Under the pieces are notes generated by a model that made no database searches, was not told the origin of the DNA, and saw only the letters and a list, made by a program, of their open reading frames with translations. 11,902 nucleotides of DNA, from the NCBI GenBank assembly GCA_002314265.1, contig DCEW01000102.1, positions 1-11,902 of the forward strand. The letters run 5' to 3'. The DNA comes from Flavobacteriales bacterium UBA1820. Its GTDB lineage: Bacteria > Bacteroidota > Bacteroidia > Flavobacteriales > UBA1820. A program made the position numbers and the translations under genes. Below are positions 1-7,710 of the stretch, piece after piece (position 1 is the first letter of the stretch; each line of letters begins with the position of its first letter).

Positions 1-18
1 GGGGAGAAAACCCGTTAT

Positions 19-1176
19 TTACAGTTTGAATGCTTCGTTGTGGTAAACCATGCGTCCCTTGACCAAGGTAGCAGCCACGTCGAACTGGTCCGAGAGCAGG
101 GCAATATTGGCCTTGAAGCCCTTTTCGATCTTGCCCACCCCGTGAAATCCGAGACTCTGCGCCTGATTCCAGGACGTTGCCTTGACCAATTCCTTGAGCG
201 GAATTCCCGTAATCTCGTACACATTGCGCAACCCATACTGGTACGGCAGCGTACTTCCCATCAGGTTGCCCGAGGGCAGCCGCGCTTCGTGGTTCTTGAG
301 GATCATCTCCAGTCCACCCATCACGTACTTGCCGTCGGGAAGTCCCGATGCCAGAAGCGAATCGGTGATCAACAGGATCTGCCCCACCGGTTTGACATTG
401 AACACGATCTTGATGATGTCCGGTTTGACATGCAGTTTGTCGCAGATCAACTCGATCTTTACGTCGTTGTCGGCAAATCCGGCTCCCACCAGTCCGATCT
501 CGCGGTGGTGCAACGGGGACATCTGGTTGAAGAAATGCGTCAGATGCGACAGTCCCGCTGCCTTGGCCTGGAGAAACTCGGCATACGTAGCGCCCGAATG
601 TCCCGCCGAAGTAACGATACCCATCTCCCGCATATCGGAGATGAATTCCATGGCTCCTTCCACCTCGGGAGCGACCGTTACGATCTTCACCGGAGCGATC
701 TCGTTGAGCTGACGGATTTCCTCGGTATTGGGCAGGCGGATAAAGTCGGGGTTCTGCGCCCCCTTGTATGCACAGTTGATGTACGGCCCCTCGATGTGCA
801 TTCCCGGCGTCTCGGCCCAACGCTCGTTTTTACGGTACTGAGCCACCGCCTGGGCCGCTGCCACCAGCACCTCCTGGGGCTGGGTAAGGGTCGTGGGCAG
901 GAACATCGTCACCCCCTCTTTCAGACGAGCCTCGGCGATCTTGTCGATGCTCTCGTATTTGCCGTCGCACACATCGTAACCGACCGCTCCGTGCGTATGC
1001 TCGTCGATAAATCCCGGGAAAGCCGTCAAGCCTTCGCCCTCGATGATGCGGTCGAAGTTCTCGGGATTGACCTCCTTTTCGGTAACGGACTTGATGTATT
1101 CGCCGTCGAGGATGATGTTGGCGTATTTATAGTCAATGTCGGGAGAAATGACCCGAACGTTGCGTATCAGATTCAT
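19..1176 (-). CDS. nagA: N-acetylglucosamine-6-phosphate deacetylase
   Basis: This 385-residue amidohydrolase is expected to remove the acetyl group from GlcNAc-6-phosphate in the cytoplasm, giving glucosamine-6-phosphate for glycolysis or cell-wall synthesis. The full barrel signature is visible: PGFIDEHTHG with the HxH metal pair at H60/H62, the metal-ligand glutamate in GMHIEGP (E129), GHSGAT (H193), LTHFFNQM (H214), DKLHV (H249) and the catalytic aspartate in LLITDS (D272). The C-terminus has the usual small beta domain (GKIEKGFKANIALL). Length is normal for the family. The start is supported by AGAAGGAAA about 7 bases upstream and by a TAnnTTTG element at 1205-1212. The common TDA motif reads TDS here, but the aspartate is kept. 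The gene stands alone on its strand in the window. Its partner (often nagB) could lie beyond the left edge. Identification is firm; the exact substrate within the NagA family is inferred. Confidence 0.95.
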   Translation of the reverse strand: MNLIRNVRVISPDIDYKYANIILDGEYIKSVTEKEVNPENFDRIIEGEGLTAFPGFIDEHTHGAVGYDVCDGKYESIDKIAEARLKEGVTMFLPTTLTQPQEVLVAAAQAVAQYRKNERWAETPGMHIEGPYINCAYKGAQNPDFIRLPNTEEIRQLNEIAPVKIVTVAPEVEGAMEFISDMREMGIVTSAGHSGATYAEFLQAKAAGLSHLTHFFNQMSPLHHREIGLVGAGFADNDVKIELICDKLHVKPDIIKIVFNVKPVGQILLITDSLLASGLPDGKYVMGGLEMILKNHEARLPSGNLMGSTLPYQYGLRNVYEITGIPLKELVKATSWNQAQSLGFHGVGKIEKGFKANIALLSDQFDVAATLVKGRMVYHNEAFKL

Positions 1177-1204
1177 AACGATTTCCTTCTGGTTTTTCTT
1201 TTAC

Positions 1205-1212
1205 CAAAGGTA
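1205..1212 (-). promoter_or_regulatory. -7 promoter element of nagA
   Basis: On the minus strand this reads TACCTTTG, an exact match to the Bacteroidota -7 consensus TAnnTTTG, 28 bases before the nagA start codon. A TTTG that could serve as the -33 element lies at 1238-1241, but its spacing of 25 bases is longer than the usual 19-21, so the upstream half is weak. Confidence 0.55.
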
Positions 1213-1288
1213 CGACTTTGCCGGAGAAAAAACGGGACAAACTGCGACAAAAAGCAAAAAATATTCGATGAATGATGGAAAATATTCG

Positions 1289-1296
1289 TACATTTG
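1289..1296 (+). promoter_or_regulatory. -7 promoter element of the SRP RNA gene
   Basis: TACATTTG matches the Bacteroidota -7 consensus TAnnTTTG exactly. It sits 4-7 bases before the point where the SRP RNA closing helix begins, which is where transcription should start. The -33 half is poor (TTCG at 1264-1267). An A-rich stretch lies upstream, as is common at strong stable-RNA promoters. Confidence 0.65.
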
Positions 1297-1299
1297 TCC

Positions 1300-1403
1300 C
1301 GGCAAGTCCCACACGACCAGCTCCTGTCCAATCCCCCAGGGTGGGAACGCAGCAAGGGTACGACGGTTGTAGCGGTGCGATGTGGATCGCTTGCCATTTT
1401 TTT
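1300..1403 (+). ncRNA. ffs: small signal recognition particle RNA (4.5S-like)
   Basis: This is the RNA scaffold that binds Ffh and targets membrane and secreted proteins to the Sec translocon. The conserved apical core is visible at 1338-1358, with GGGAAC, GCAGCA and AAGGG as in bacterial SRP RNA domain IV. It is preceded by the CAGCTCCTGTC segment seen in Bacteroides SRP RNAs. The ends pair: GGCAAG at 1301-1306 with CTTGCC at 1390-1395, then CCACA with TGTGG, then ACGACC with GGTTGT (one G-U pair). The roughly 100-nt hairpin is followed directly by seven T residues (1397-1403), so the closing helix also serves as terminator. A TAnnTTTG element ends at 1296. The exact 5' and 3' ends are estimated to within a few bases. 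Confidence 0.9.
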
Positions 1404-1571
1404 GTGCCCATCCGGTAAAAAATTAACAATCCTTTGCTTTCTTTTTCCCCTGCCCCCCCTGCAAATCATTCGCTCCACAACATCGCTATTTTTCCAAAAA
1501 ACGCACAATACAATTGTATAAACGGCCCGGATCGCAGCCCTCTTTCCGCCCCTGCGCGGATGGTTCCACAC
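1404..1571. other. non-coding spacer between the SRP RNA and the efflux operon terminator
   Basis: I see no convincing gene here. The stretch is mixed pyrimidine-rich and A/T-rich sequence lying between two transcripts that converge (SRP RNA on plus, efflux operon on minus). The only structured item is the 12-base perfect palindrome ATACAATTGTAT at 1508-1519, which has no gene start close to it. Confidence 0.5.
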
Positions 1572-1606
1572 AAAAAAAACCGCTCCGCCCGATACGGGCG
1601 GAGCGG
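1572..1606 (-). terminator. intrinsic terminator of the metal-efflux operon
   Basis: A perfect 12-bp GC-rich stem (CCGCTCCGCCCG at 1580-1591 with CGGGCGGAGCGG at 1595-1606) closes a 3-base loop. On the minus strand it is followed directly by eight T residues (1572-1579 read in reverse). It lies about 20 bases beyond the stop codon of the TolC-family gene. The opposite strand has no T-tract, so it acts on minus-strand transcripts only. Confidence 0.93.
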
Positions 1607-1626
1607 CCGATGAGTCCCCCGAGGGA

Positions 1627-2811
1627 TCAAAGCGCATATTTGTTCAGTTCGATCAGCAGCGAGCGGTAATTGTACGACAACTCATTTATCTCGTCCATAT
1701 GGCGGTACACGGGATCGAGTTCGGTGAAGTATTCGAGGATCGTCAGGCTTCCCTCCTGGAGCGCCTTGCGCAACAAGGCCGACTTCTCGGCACCCTCGCC
1801 CCCCGACTGATACGTCCGGCTCATCGCTTCCAGGCGGCACGCCTGGGAGTATTTCGCCGTGAGATCGGCCGTGAGGTTCGTTTCCAAAGCCAGGGTCGTT
1901 GCTTCGACCTCCGCCTGGCGCGCCCGCGCCAGGCGCACCGTATTGCGACTTTCGAACAAAGGGATACTCATCCCGGCCACCACGCCGTGAAATTTCGCCC
2001 CATCTGAAGACGAATACTTGTATCCCGCGCTGAATTTGGGCAAAGCCAGCGAAACGGCCAAGCGGCGGTCGGCCTGCGCCGCCTGTCCGCTTGCCCGAGC
2101 AGCAGAAAGAGCCGGGTCGGCCGCATACGCCTGCTCCAATACCTGCTCCAGCGGAGCCAAGGCTGGCAAAGGCATCGGCTCGATCTGCACGTCCGCGCCC
2201 AGCGACAGCCCCGAGAGGGATGACAAGGAGGTCAGGGCCGTTTCCAAAGCCATCCGGGTGCGGGTCAGGTTGTTGCGCGCCGAAAGGCTTTGAAATTCGA
2301 TCCGGTTTTCCTCGATCGAGGTGATGTCGCCCGCCTGAGCCCGTACGCGAGCGATCTGCCGGGCAAACTCGGCATCGGCCAGGCGAAGGCTGTCCACCTC
2401 GATGCGTTTTTGCAGGTAGAGGATCTCCTGCACGGCCAGACGGGCCTGCAGCAAAGTCTCCATCCGTACCTGGCGGTAAGAAGCCTGCGCGGCGTCTTCC
2501 CGCGCCCGGGCTGCCCGGGTGCGCTGCACGTAGGCGGTAGGAAAATCGAAGCCCTGCGTAGCGGTAAACTCGTCCTCCCCGACCGCTCCGGAAGAACCCC
2601 AGGAATGGATATATTCCAGTTCAGGGTTGGGAAGTGTATTGCCCGTACGGGCTTCTATCTGGTTGGAACGGGCCGTAGCCGCCGCGCTCTGCAACCCGGG
2701 ACTATGCCGCTCCACCGCCTGCAGGAGGTCGGCCTCCCCGATGGTTTGTGCCGCACTGCCGAGAGGGAACACCCCCGGGAGAATCAGCAAAAAAAGGTAT
2801 CTTGTCCTCAT
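1627..2811 (-). CDS. TolC-family outer-membrane channel of a metal-efflux system
   Basis: This is the outer-membrane exit duct of a tripartite RND pump, of the CzcC/CusC kind. The 394-residue product begins with a signal peptide (MRTRYLFLLI, small residues GSAAQ at 18-22, likely cleaved near A20/A21). It then shows the long amphipathic, Ala/Gln/Arg-rich helices of the outer-membrane efflux protein fold in two halves (about 25-195 and 215-390), with NTLPNPELEY near 58-67, typical of the CzcC group. The length is at the short end for the family. No lipobox cysteine is present, unlike CusC. The start ATG overlaps the stop of the RND gene as ATGA, so translation is probably coupled. It is the last gene of the operon. 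Family assignment is firm; substrate comes from context only. Confidence 0.92.
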   Translation of the reverse strand: MRTRYLFLLILPGVFPLGSAAQTIGEADLLQAVERHSPGLQSAAATARSNQIEARTGNTLPNPELEYIHSWGSSGAVGEDEFTATQGFDFPTAYVQRTRAARAREDAAQASYRQVRMETLLQARLAVQEILYLQKRIEVDSLRLADAEFARQIARVRAQAGDITSIEENRIEFQSLSARNNLTRTRMALETALTSLSSLSGLSLGADVQIEPMPLPALAPLEQVLEQAYAADPALSAARASGQAAQADRRLAVSLALPKFSAGYKYSSSDGAKFHGVVAGMSIPLFESRNTVRLARARQAEVEATTLALETNLTADLTAKYSQACRLEAMSRTYQSGGEGAEKSALLRKALQEGSLTILEYFTELDPVYRHMDEINELSYNYRSLLIELNKYAL

Positions 2812-5800
2812 ATCGTTCTGTTTTTTCGGTTAATAAGGGTGTAAACCACCGGGATGACAAACACGTTGAGCAAGGTCGAGGTGAGCAAGCCCCCGAGGAT
2901 CACTTTGGCCATCGGACTTTGGATCTCGTTGCCCGGCAGGTCGCCACCCAAAGCCAGCGGGATGAGTGCCAGAGCGGACGAGAGTGCTGTCATCAGGATA
3001 GGATTCAAGCGGTCCATCGACCCGTGCTCCACCGCCCGCTCGAGGCTTTCGCCCTCGCGGATCAGTTGGTTGTACCGGGAGACCAGCAGGATGCCGTTGC
3101 GGGTGGCGATCCCCAGCAGCGAGATAAACCCGATGATGGCCGGGATGCTGATGATCCCCGAAGACAGGGCGATGGCCGCTACCCCACCGATGAGCGCAAA
3201 AGGCATGTTGAGCAGGATAACCCCCGAGAGTTTCACACTGCGGAATTCCTGGTAGAGCAGCAGGAAGATGATCACCAGCGAAAAGAGCGAAGCCAGCGAA
3301 AGGATGTTCGAGGCCTGCTGTTCGCTCTCGAACTGCCCGCCGTACTCCACGTGATACCCCGAAGGCATCTCCACCTGCGTATCGACGATCCGGCGGATCT
3401 GGTTGACTACCCCGCGCAGGTCGCCCGAGGAAACATTGGCCGAGATGACGATCTTGCGGCGTACATTTTCCCGGGAGATGGTATTCGGACCGGACGAGGA
3501 ACGGATCTCGGCGACCTGTTCCAAGGGGACCTTCCCTTGCGGAGAGTCGATGTAAAGCCCCGAGATGGCCTCGATCGAACCGCGCGCCGCATCGTCCGCC
3601 TTGAGGGTTACGTCGTACGTGCGTCCCTGGTCGTACACCTGGGAGACGACTTTTCCCGAGAGGTTCGTCCCGACAAATTCGGCGAACTCCGAGAGCGTGA
3701 TCCCGTACTTGGCCAGCATGTCGCGCCGGGGGATGATCTGGAGCTGGGCGCGTTCGATCTGCGGTTCGAGGGTCAGGTCGGCGATGCCCTCCACCGAGGC
3801 GATCTTGTTGCGGATGTCCTGCCCGATGGCAAACATCCGGTTCAGGTCGTCGCCGAAGAGCTTGATGGCAATATTGGCCTTCGTACCGGAAAGCATGGCA
3901 TCGATCCGGTGCGAGATCGGTTGGCCGATCTCCACGCTGATGCCCTTGACCTGGGAGAGACGCTCCCGCACGTCGGCCATGAATTCCGCCCGGGAGCGGT
4001 CCTCGAGCACGAACGGCGCTTCGATCTCCGAGGCGTTCACCCCCAGAGCGTGTTCGTCCAGCTCGGCACGGCCGGTCTTGCGGGCGACGGTCTGGATTTC
4101 AGGAACGGTAAGCAGGATTTCCTCCACCGTACGGCCTATCCGGTCGCTCTCCGGCAAAGAGATCCCCGGCTGGGTGGCGATGTTGATGGTCAGCGAGCCT
4201 TCGTTGAATCCGGGCAGAAAACTGCGCCCCATCCCCAAAAAGAGTACCACCCCGGCCACGAACAACACGCACACCGAAGCGAGCACCCCGCGCTTGTGTC
4301 CCATCACCCACTGCAGGGCACGGCGGTAATGCTGCTTGAGCCAAGCCGATACGGGCGGTTCCTTCTCGGCGCGGCGCAAGGTCTTTTCGCCGGTGAGCAA
4401 GATCGAGCACAACACCGGGGTGAGCGTTACCGCTACGATCATCGAGGCAAACAGCGAGACGATAAACGAGATACCCAGCGGACGGAGCATCCTTCCCTCC
4501 ATCCCCGAGAGGAAAAACAAGGGCAGGAACGCTACGATGGTAATGATGGTCGCGTGCACCACCGAGCTGCGGATCTCCACCGAGGCGTCGAACACCACGG
4601 ACAACACCCCGCGCCGCTCCTGGGGTGGCAACGCATGGTTTTCCCGAAGCCGTTTGTATACGTTTTCCACGTCGATGATCGCATCGTCCACCAGCGACCC
4701 GATGGCGATAGCCATACCACCCAGGCTCATCGTATTGATGGTCAGCCCCATTGCCTTGAGTACCAGCACCGCCGTAAGCAACGAGAGGGGAAGCGCAATG
4801 AGGGAAATGATCGTCGTACGGGTACTCATCAGGAACAGGAACAGCACGATGACCACGAACAGCCCGCCTTCCAACAAGGCTTTCTGTACGTTGTCGATCG
4901 AGTTTTCGATAAAATTCGCCTGACGGAATATGTCGGTCGATACGTGAACCCCGGCGGGCAACTTGGCCGAGAGTTCCGCGAGAGCGGCATCGAGTTTTTC
5001 GGTCAGTTCGATCGTTCCGGTGGCCGGCTGCTTGGTCACGGTGATCAGCACCGCCGGATGGCCTTTTTCCGAAGCCAGACCCAACAAGGGGGTCTTTCCG
5101 CCGGTCTGCACCCGGGCCACATCGCCCAGGGTAATGGGCTGCCCGTCCACCGTTTTGATCACCGCACGGGCCATCTCCTCGGGACGGTCGGTAGCGGTGA
5201 TCCCGCGGACGATGTATTCGTTGCCCCACTGGTAGAGCACGCCACCGGATGCATTCTGGTTGAAGCCTTCCGTAGCGCGGGTGATCTCATCGAGCGTTAC
5301 CCCGTAGTACTTCATCCGGGCGGGGTTCATCAGGATCTGGTACTCCTTGATGTCGCCCCCGATGACCGTTGCCTGGGCTACTCCCGCGGTGGAGAGCAGG
5401 CGGGGACGGATGGTCCAGTCGGCCAGGGTGCGCAATTCCTCCAGCGAAACGCTGTCCGAGGTGAGCGAAACGATGAGCATCTCGCCCAGGATGGACGATT
5501 GCGGTCCGAGCGTAGGGCTTCCCACCGTTTCGGGCAGGGCATCGGCTACGGTAGAGAGTTTTTCGGAGACGATCTGCCGTGCCTTGTAAATATCGGTTCC
5601 CCAGTCGAATTCCACCCACAGCACCGAAAATCCGGTAGTGGACGAACTGCGGACGCGACGCACGTCGGTAGCTCCGTTCAAGGCCGTCTCCAGGGGAAAG
5701 GTAACGATCTTTTCCACCTCCTCGGGGGCCAGACCCGGTGCTTCGGTGAGCACGGTAACCGTCGGGGCGTTCAGATCGGGAAATATATCGACTTCCATCT

Positions 5801-5897
5801 GCCGGGACACCAGCGTACCGGCTACCAGCAGCGCCACCGAGGCCAGAATGACCACGATGCGGTTGTGGATACTGTAACGGATGATCTTGTTCAACAT
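2808..5897 (-). CDS. heavy-metal efflux RND transporter (CzcA/CusA family)
   Basis: This 1029-residue inner-membrane proton antiporter should drive metal ions out through the adaptor and outer-membrane channel. The layout is complete: TM1 near 13-31, a first periplasmic loop to about 340, TM2-6 at about 343-500, TM7 near 537-556, a second periplasmic loop, and TM8-12 at about 868-1022. The heavy-metal RND signature in TM4 reads AIAIGSLVDDAIIDVEN (396-412), with the proton-relay acidic residues D404, D405 and E411. Other hallmarks are FPDLNAP (39-45), VEKIVTFPLE (61-70) and SRENVRR (808-814). At the positions matching the three copper-binding methionines of E. coli CusA (aligned from memory) I read I625, A667 and I733. 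This argues against a copper/silver pump and for a divalent metal, although M668 lies next to one site. The gene follows the adaptor gene after 34 bases and overlaps the channel gene. Confidence 0.95.
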   Translation of the reverse strand: MLNKIIRYSIHNRIVVILASVALLVAGTLVSRQMEVDIFPDLNAPTVTVLTEAPGLAPEEVEKIVTFPLETALNGATDVRRVRSSSTTGFSVLWVEFDWGTDIYKARQIVSEKLSTVADALPETVGSPTLGPQSSILGEMLIVSLTSDSVSLEELRTLADWTIRPRLLSTAGVAQATVIGGDIKEYQILMNPARMKYYGVTLDEITRATEGFNQNASGGVLYQWGNEYIVRGITATDRPEEMARAVIKTVDGQPITLGDVARVQTGGKTPLLGLASEKGHPAVLITVTKQPATGTIELTEKLDAALAELSAKLPAGVHVSTDIFRQANFIENSIDNVQKALLEGGLFVVIVLFLFLMSTRTTIISLIALPLSLLTAVLVLKAMGLTINTMSLGGMAIAIGSLVDDAIIDVENVYKRLRENHALPPQERRGVLSVVFDASVEIRSSVVHATIITIVAFLPLFFLSGMEGRMLRPLGISFIVSLFASMIVAVTLTPVLCSILLTGEKTLRRAEKEPPVSAWLKQHYRRALQWVMGHKRGVLASVCVLFVAGVVLFLGMGRSFLPGFNEGSLTINIATQPGISLPESDRIGRTVEEILLTVPEIQTVARKTGRAELDEHALGVNASEIEAPFVLEDRSRAEFMADVRERLSQVKGISVEIGQPISHRIDAMLSGTKANIAIKLFGDDLNRMFAIGQDIRNKIASVEGIADLTLEPQIERAQLQIIPRRDMLAKYGITLSEFAEFVGTNLSGKVVSQVYDQGRTYDVTLKADDAARGSIEAISGLYIDSPQGKVPLEQVAEIRSSSGPNTISRENVRRKIVISANVSSGDLRGVVNQIRRIVDTQVEMPSGYHVEYGGQFESEQQASNILSLASLFSLVIIFLLLYQEFRSVKLSGVILLNMPFALIGGVAAIALSSGIISIPAIIGFISLLGIATRNGILLVSRYNQLIREGESLERAVEHGSMDRLNPILMTALSSALALIPLALGGDLPGNEIQSPMAKVILGGLLTSTLLNVFVIPVVYTLINRKNRTI

Positions 5898-5931
5898 CTT
5901 TCGTTCGGTATTTTACAGAGACCTCCCGTGA

Positions 5932-7149
5932 TCAGTGTTCGTGGCCGTGAGGGATCGCACCGGAAGCCGAAGCCACCTTCACGCGGTATGCCCCGCGCGA
6001 GACAAAGACCTCCCCTTCGTGCAAGCCGGAAAGGATCTCGGCGCGCAAGCCATCGTGCTGCCCGACGGTAACCAGACGTTTTTCATAAGCCTCCTCGTGC
6101 GGCTGCACGTACACGAAGTACGAGCCCTGTTCCTCGGTCAGCGCACTCAAAGGAACCGTCAAGGCATCCCGACGGTCCTTCAGCCGCAGGTACACCTGCA
6201 CGAATGCCCCCTGAGGGATCTGCGGCACCGCATCGTACTCCAGGGTCAAGGTCAGCAGTCCCGAAGGCGAAACGGCACGGGAATACGACACCACCCGCCC
6301 GTTCAGGCTGTCCGTATCGTACTTCGCCCCGTCTTCGGCCACAAATACGGCCGAAACGACCTCCGGCAGACGTCCATAGTATTTTTGGGGGACATCCGCC
6401 TGCAGCCGGCCGCGCGAGGAACGCACCAGGGTAAAGAGCGCAGCACCCTTGTCGGCAAAAGCACCCGGGACGACCTCCAGAGAACGGACATACCCGGCAA
6501 AGGGAGCGCGGACGACGATGCCGCCATTTTCCGAGCCGCTCAAAGCCTGGTAGGCTTGCCGGGCATTTTCATAGTCGAGCTTGGCTTGGAGATATTCGCT
6601 GCGGGTGATGATCCGATCGCCGATGAGCCGTTCGGCGCGCTCCCATTGGGCAGCCGCATAGTCGTATTGGGCCTTTACCCGTGCGTAGGTATCGCCATCG
6701 GCCATATTTTTGGAGACGATCCGCGCCAGAGGCGTACCGGCTTCCACGCGGGCTCCGGGAGTAATGTTCGCCTCGGGCAGCACTTCACCGGCCGAGGGGG
6801 CGACCACCGTGCGGAAATCCGCCGCAGAGGAGACGATCTGTCCGCTCACCGCGATCACCGGGGCAAAAGTCGAACGAGCAGCCGTGTCCAATTCAAATTC
6901 GCCCATGGATGCTTGCCGGGCAGTAAAGACGATCTCGTCGGTATGCTCGTCCGAAGGAGCCTCCTCCCCGGGGTGCACATGGGCTTCTTCCCCGGAATGG
7001 TCATGATCCTGTTCCTCGAGGTGCGCTTGCTGTTCCTGCGTAGCGGTATGGGCATGGGACGGGTCTTCCCCGTCGTGATCGTGGGCTGCTTCGGGCGCAG
7101 CACAAGCTACATAGCACAGCGCCAAAGCCGCCAATAAATATTTTTCCAT
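5932..7149 (-). CDS. His-rich periplasmic adaptor (membrane fusion protein) of the RND efflux pump
   Basis: This 405-residue CzcB/CusB-type adaptor should bridge the RND pump and the TolC-like channel in the periplasm. A hydrophobic N-terminus ends at a probable lipid-modified cysteine (C16 in YVACAAP; the lipobox is not canonical). Next is an acidic, His-rich tail (about 20-72) with ten histidines in HxH pairs such as HDHD, SHAH, DHDH and AHVH. The fusion core follows: beta-barrel start at about 95-115, first lipoyl half near 116-148 (VVAPSAGEVLPE, PGARVEAGTPL), helical hairpin about 155-205, second lipoyl half about 208-242 (VVRAPFAGYV) and a C-terminal barrel. The protein ends in HGHEH. 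The start follows an A-rich leader (GAAAAAG). The His-rich ends suggest metal binding, favouring Zn, Ni or Co; that is inference. It belongs to the operon with the pump and the channel. Confidence 0.93.
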   Translation of the reverse strand: MEKYLLAALALCYVACAAPEAAHDHDGEDPSHAHTATQEQQAHLEEQDHDHSGEEAHVHPGEEAPSDEHTDEIVFTARQASMGEFELDTAARSTFAPVIAVSGQIVSSAADFRTVVAPSAGEVLPEANITPGARVEAGTPLARIVSKNMADGDTYARVKAQYDYAAAQWERAERLIGDRIITRSEYLQAKLDYENARQAYQALSGSENGGIVVRAPFAGYVRSLEVVPGAFADKGAALFTLVRSSRGRLQADVPQKYYGRLPEVVSAVFVAEDGAKYDTDSLNGRVVSYSRAVSPSGLLTLTLEYDAVPQIPQGAFVQVYLRLKDRRDALTVPLSALTEEQGSYFVYVQPHEEAYEKRLVTVGQHDGLRAEILSGLHEGEVFVSRGAYRVKVASASGAIPHGHEH

Positions 7150-7193
7150 CTTTTTCAGACTAAACGATTTTGTCCGGCAAGAAACGCGTACAC

Positions 7194-7232
7194 CTCTCCC
7201 GCAGTCCGGAGCCGGACATCCCGGGGGGAGAG
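7194..7232. other. nested inverted repeats in the gap before the adaptor gene
   Basis: An outer 7-bp stem (CTCTCCC at 7194-7200 with GGGAGAG at 7226-7232) encloses an inner GTCCGG/CCGGAC inverted repeat (7204-7217). It lies in the 110-base gap between the small Cys/His-rich gene and the adaptor gene, so it would be in the operon mRNA. There is no T-tract on either strand, so it is not a standard terminator. It could alter read-through, processing or stability, setting the level of the pump genes against the first gene. This is sequence structure only; function is unproven. Confidence 0.4.
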
Positions 7233-7259
7233 CGACGAAAAACTTCGTTCAAAGAAACT

Positions 7260-7709
7260 TCAAGCCAGCAAAAACGGGGGAGCACGCCACGCGGAAGCCC
7301 TGCCGAAGAAGTCCAAAGGGCACATTCCGCGAAAAACCGGAGGCGTCGCTGCGGAAACTGCCTCGGAAAGGCCCTCCAATCCGGTCTCCTCCGGGAGAAA
7401 AACGCCCGGATCGGCATCCCGGTCGCACGGGGTGTGCGCGAGGACGACGGACATCGGATTTTCTTTCTGCGGACAGTAATAATTGACATTCAGCACGCAT
7501 TGCGTCTCGGCATCCGTATGGGTCGCTCCTCCGTGTTGATGGCAAACAACCCCTACGGCGAGCCCTGCGGACGAATGTTCCTGCGAGAGGTCGATGCAGA
7601 CACAACCTCCATGGTGATGGTGCGGCAGAACGCTCCCCGCCAGCATCATCAGCGCTGCCAGGGCAGTAAAAAAGAAAGCAAAATGTGTTTTAAGGCCTCT
7701 GCCGGTCAT
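7260..7709 (-). CDS. small secreted Cys/His-rich protein, first gene of the efflux operon
   Basis: A 149-residue protein of a type often seen beside Bacteroidota metal-efflux operons; I cannot assign a named function. It starts with a short basic stretch and a hydrophobic segment (about 9-27, HFAFFFTALAALMMLAGSVL), which looks like a signal peptide. This is followed at once by PHHHHGGCVC (29-38). Seven cysteines (36, 38, 56, 71, 79, 95, 130) and further histidines (CHQHGGATH at 56-64) follow, a pattern that suggests a periplasmic metal-binding or metal-sensing protein. The C-terminal part (about 105-149) has no clear features. The start is supported by a strong promoter 46 bases upstream and by an in-frame stop just before the ATG. 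A gap of 110 bases separates it from the adaptor gene. Possible roles are a metal chaperone feeding the adaptor or a buffer; both are inference. Confidence 0.75.
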   Translation of the reverse strand: MTGRGLKTHFAFFFTALAALMMLAGSVLPHHHHGGCVCIDLSQEHSSAGLAVGVVCHQHGGATHTDAETQCVLNVNYYCPQKENPMSVVLAHTPCDRDADPGVFLPEETGLEGLSEAVSAATPPVFRGMCPLDFFGRASAWRAPPFLLA

Positions 7710-7710
7710 C

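Noticed and set aside
40..1275. A 411-codon plus-strand open frame antisense to nagA.
   Set aside because: It has low-complexity His/Arg/Asp-rich composition and no recognisable motif; nagA on the other strand has every catalytic residue.
1508..1519. The perfect palindrome ATACAATTGTAT as a regulator operator.
   Set aside because: It is AT-rich, occurs once, and is not near any gene start; it lies between convergent transcripts, so chance is the simplest explanation.
2748..6071. A very long plus-strand open frame of 1107 codons antisense to the RND pump gene.
   Set aside because: The translation is rich in Arg, His, Asp and Gly with no domain. It lies opposite a complete RND gene with all family motifs, so it is a shadow of high-GC coding sequence.
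7194..7232. The nested stem-loop as an intrinsic terminator ending the first gene's transcript.
   Set aside because: There is no T-tract on either strand after the stem, so it is reported only as a structured element.
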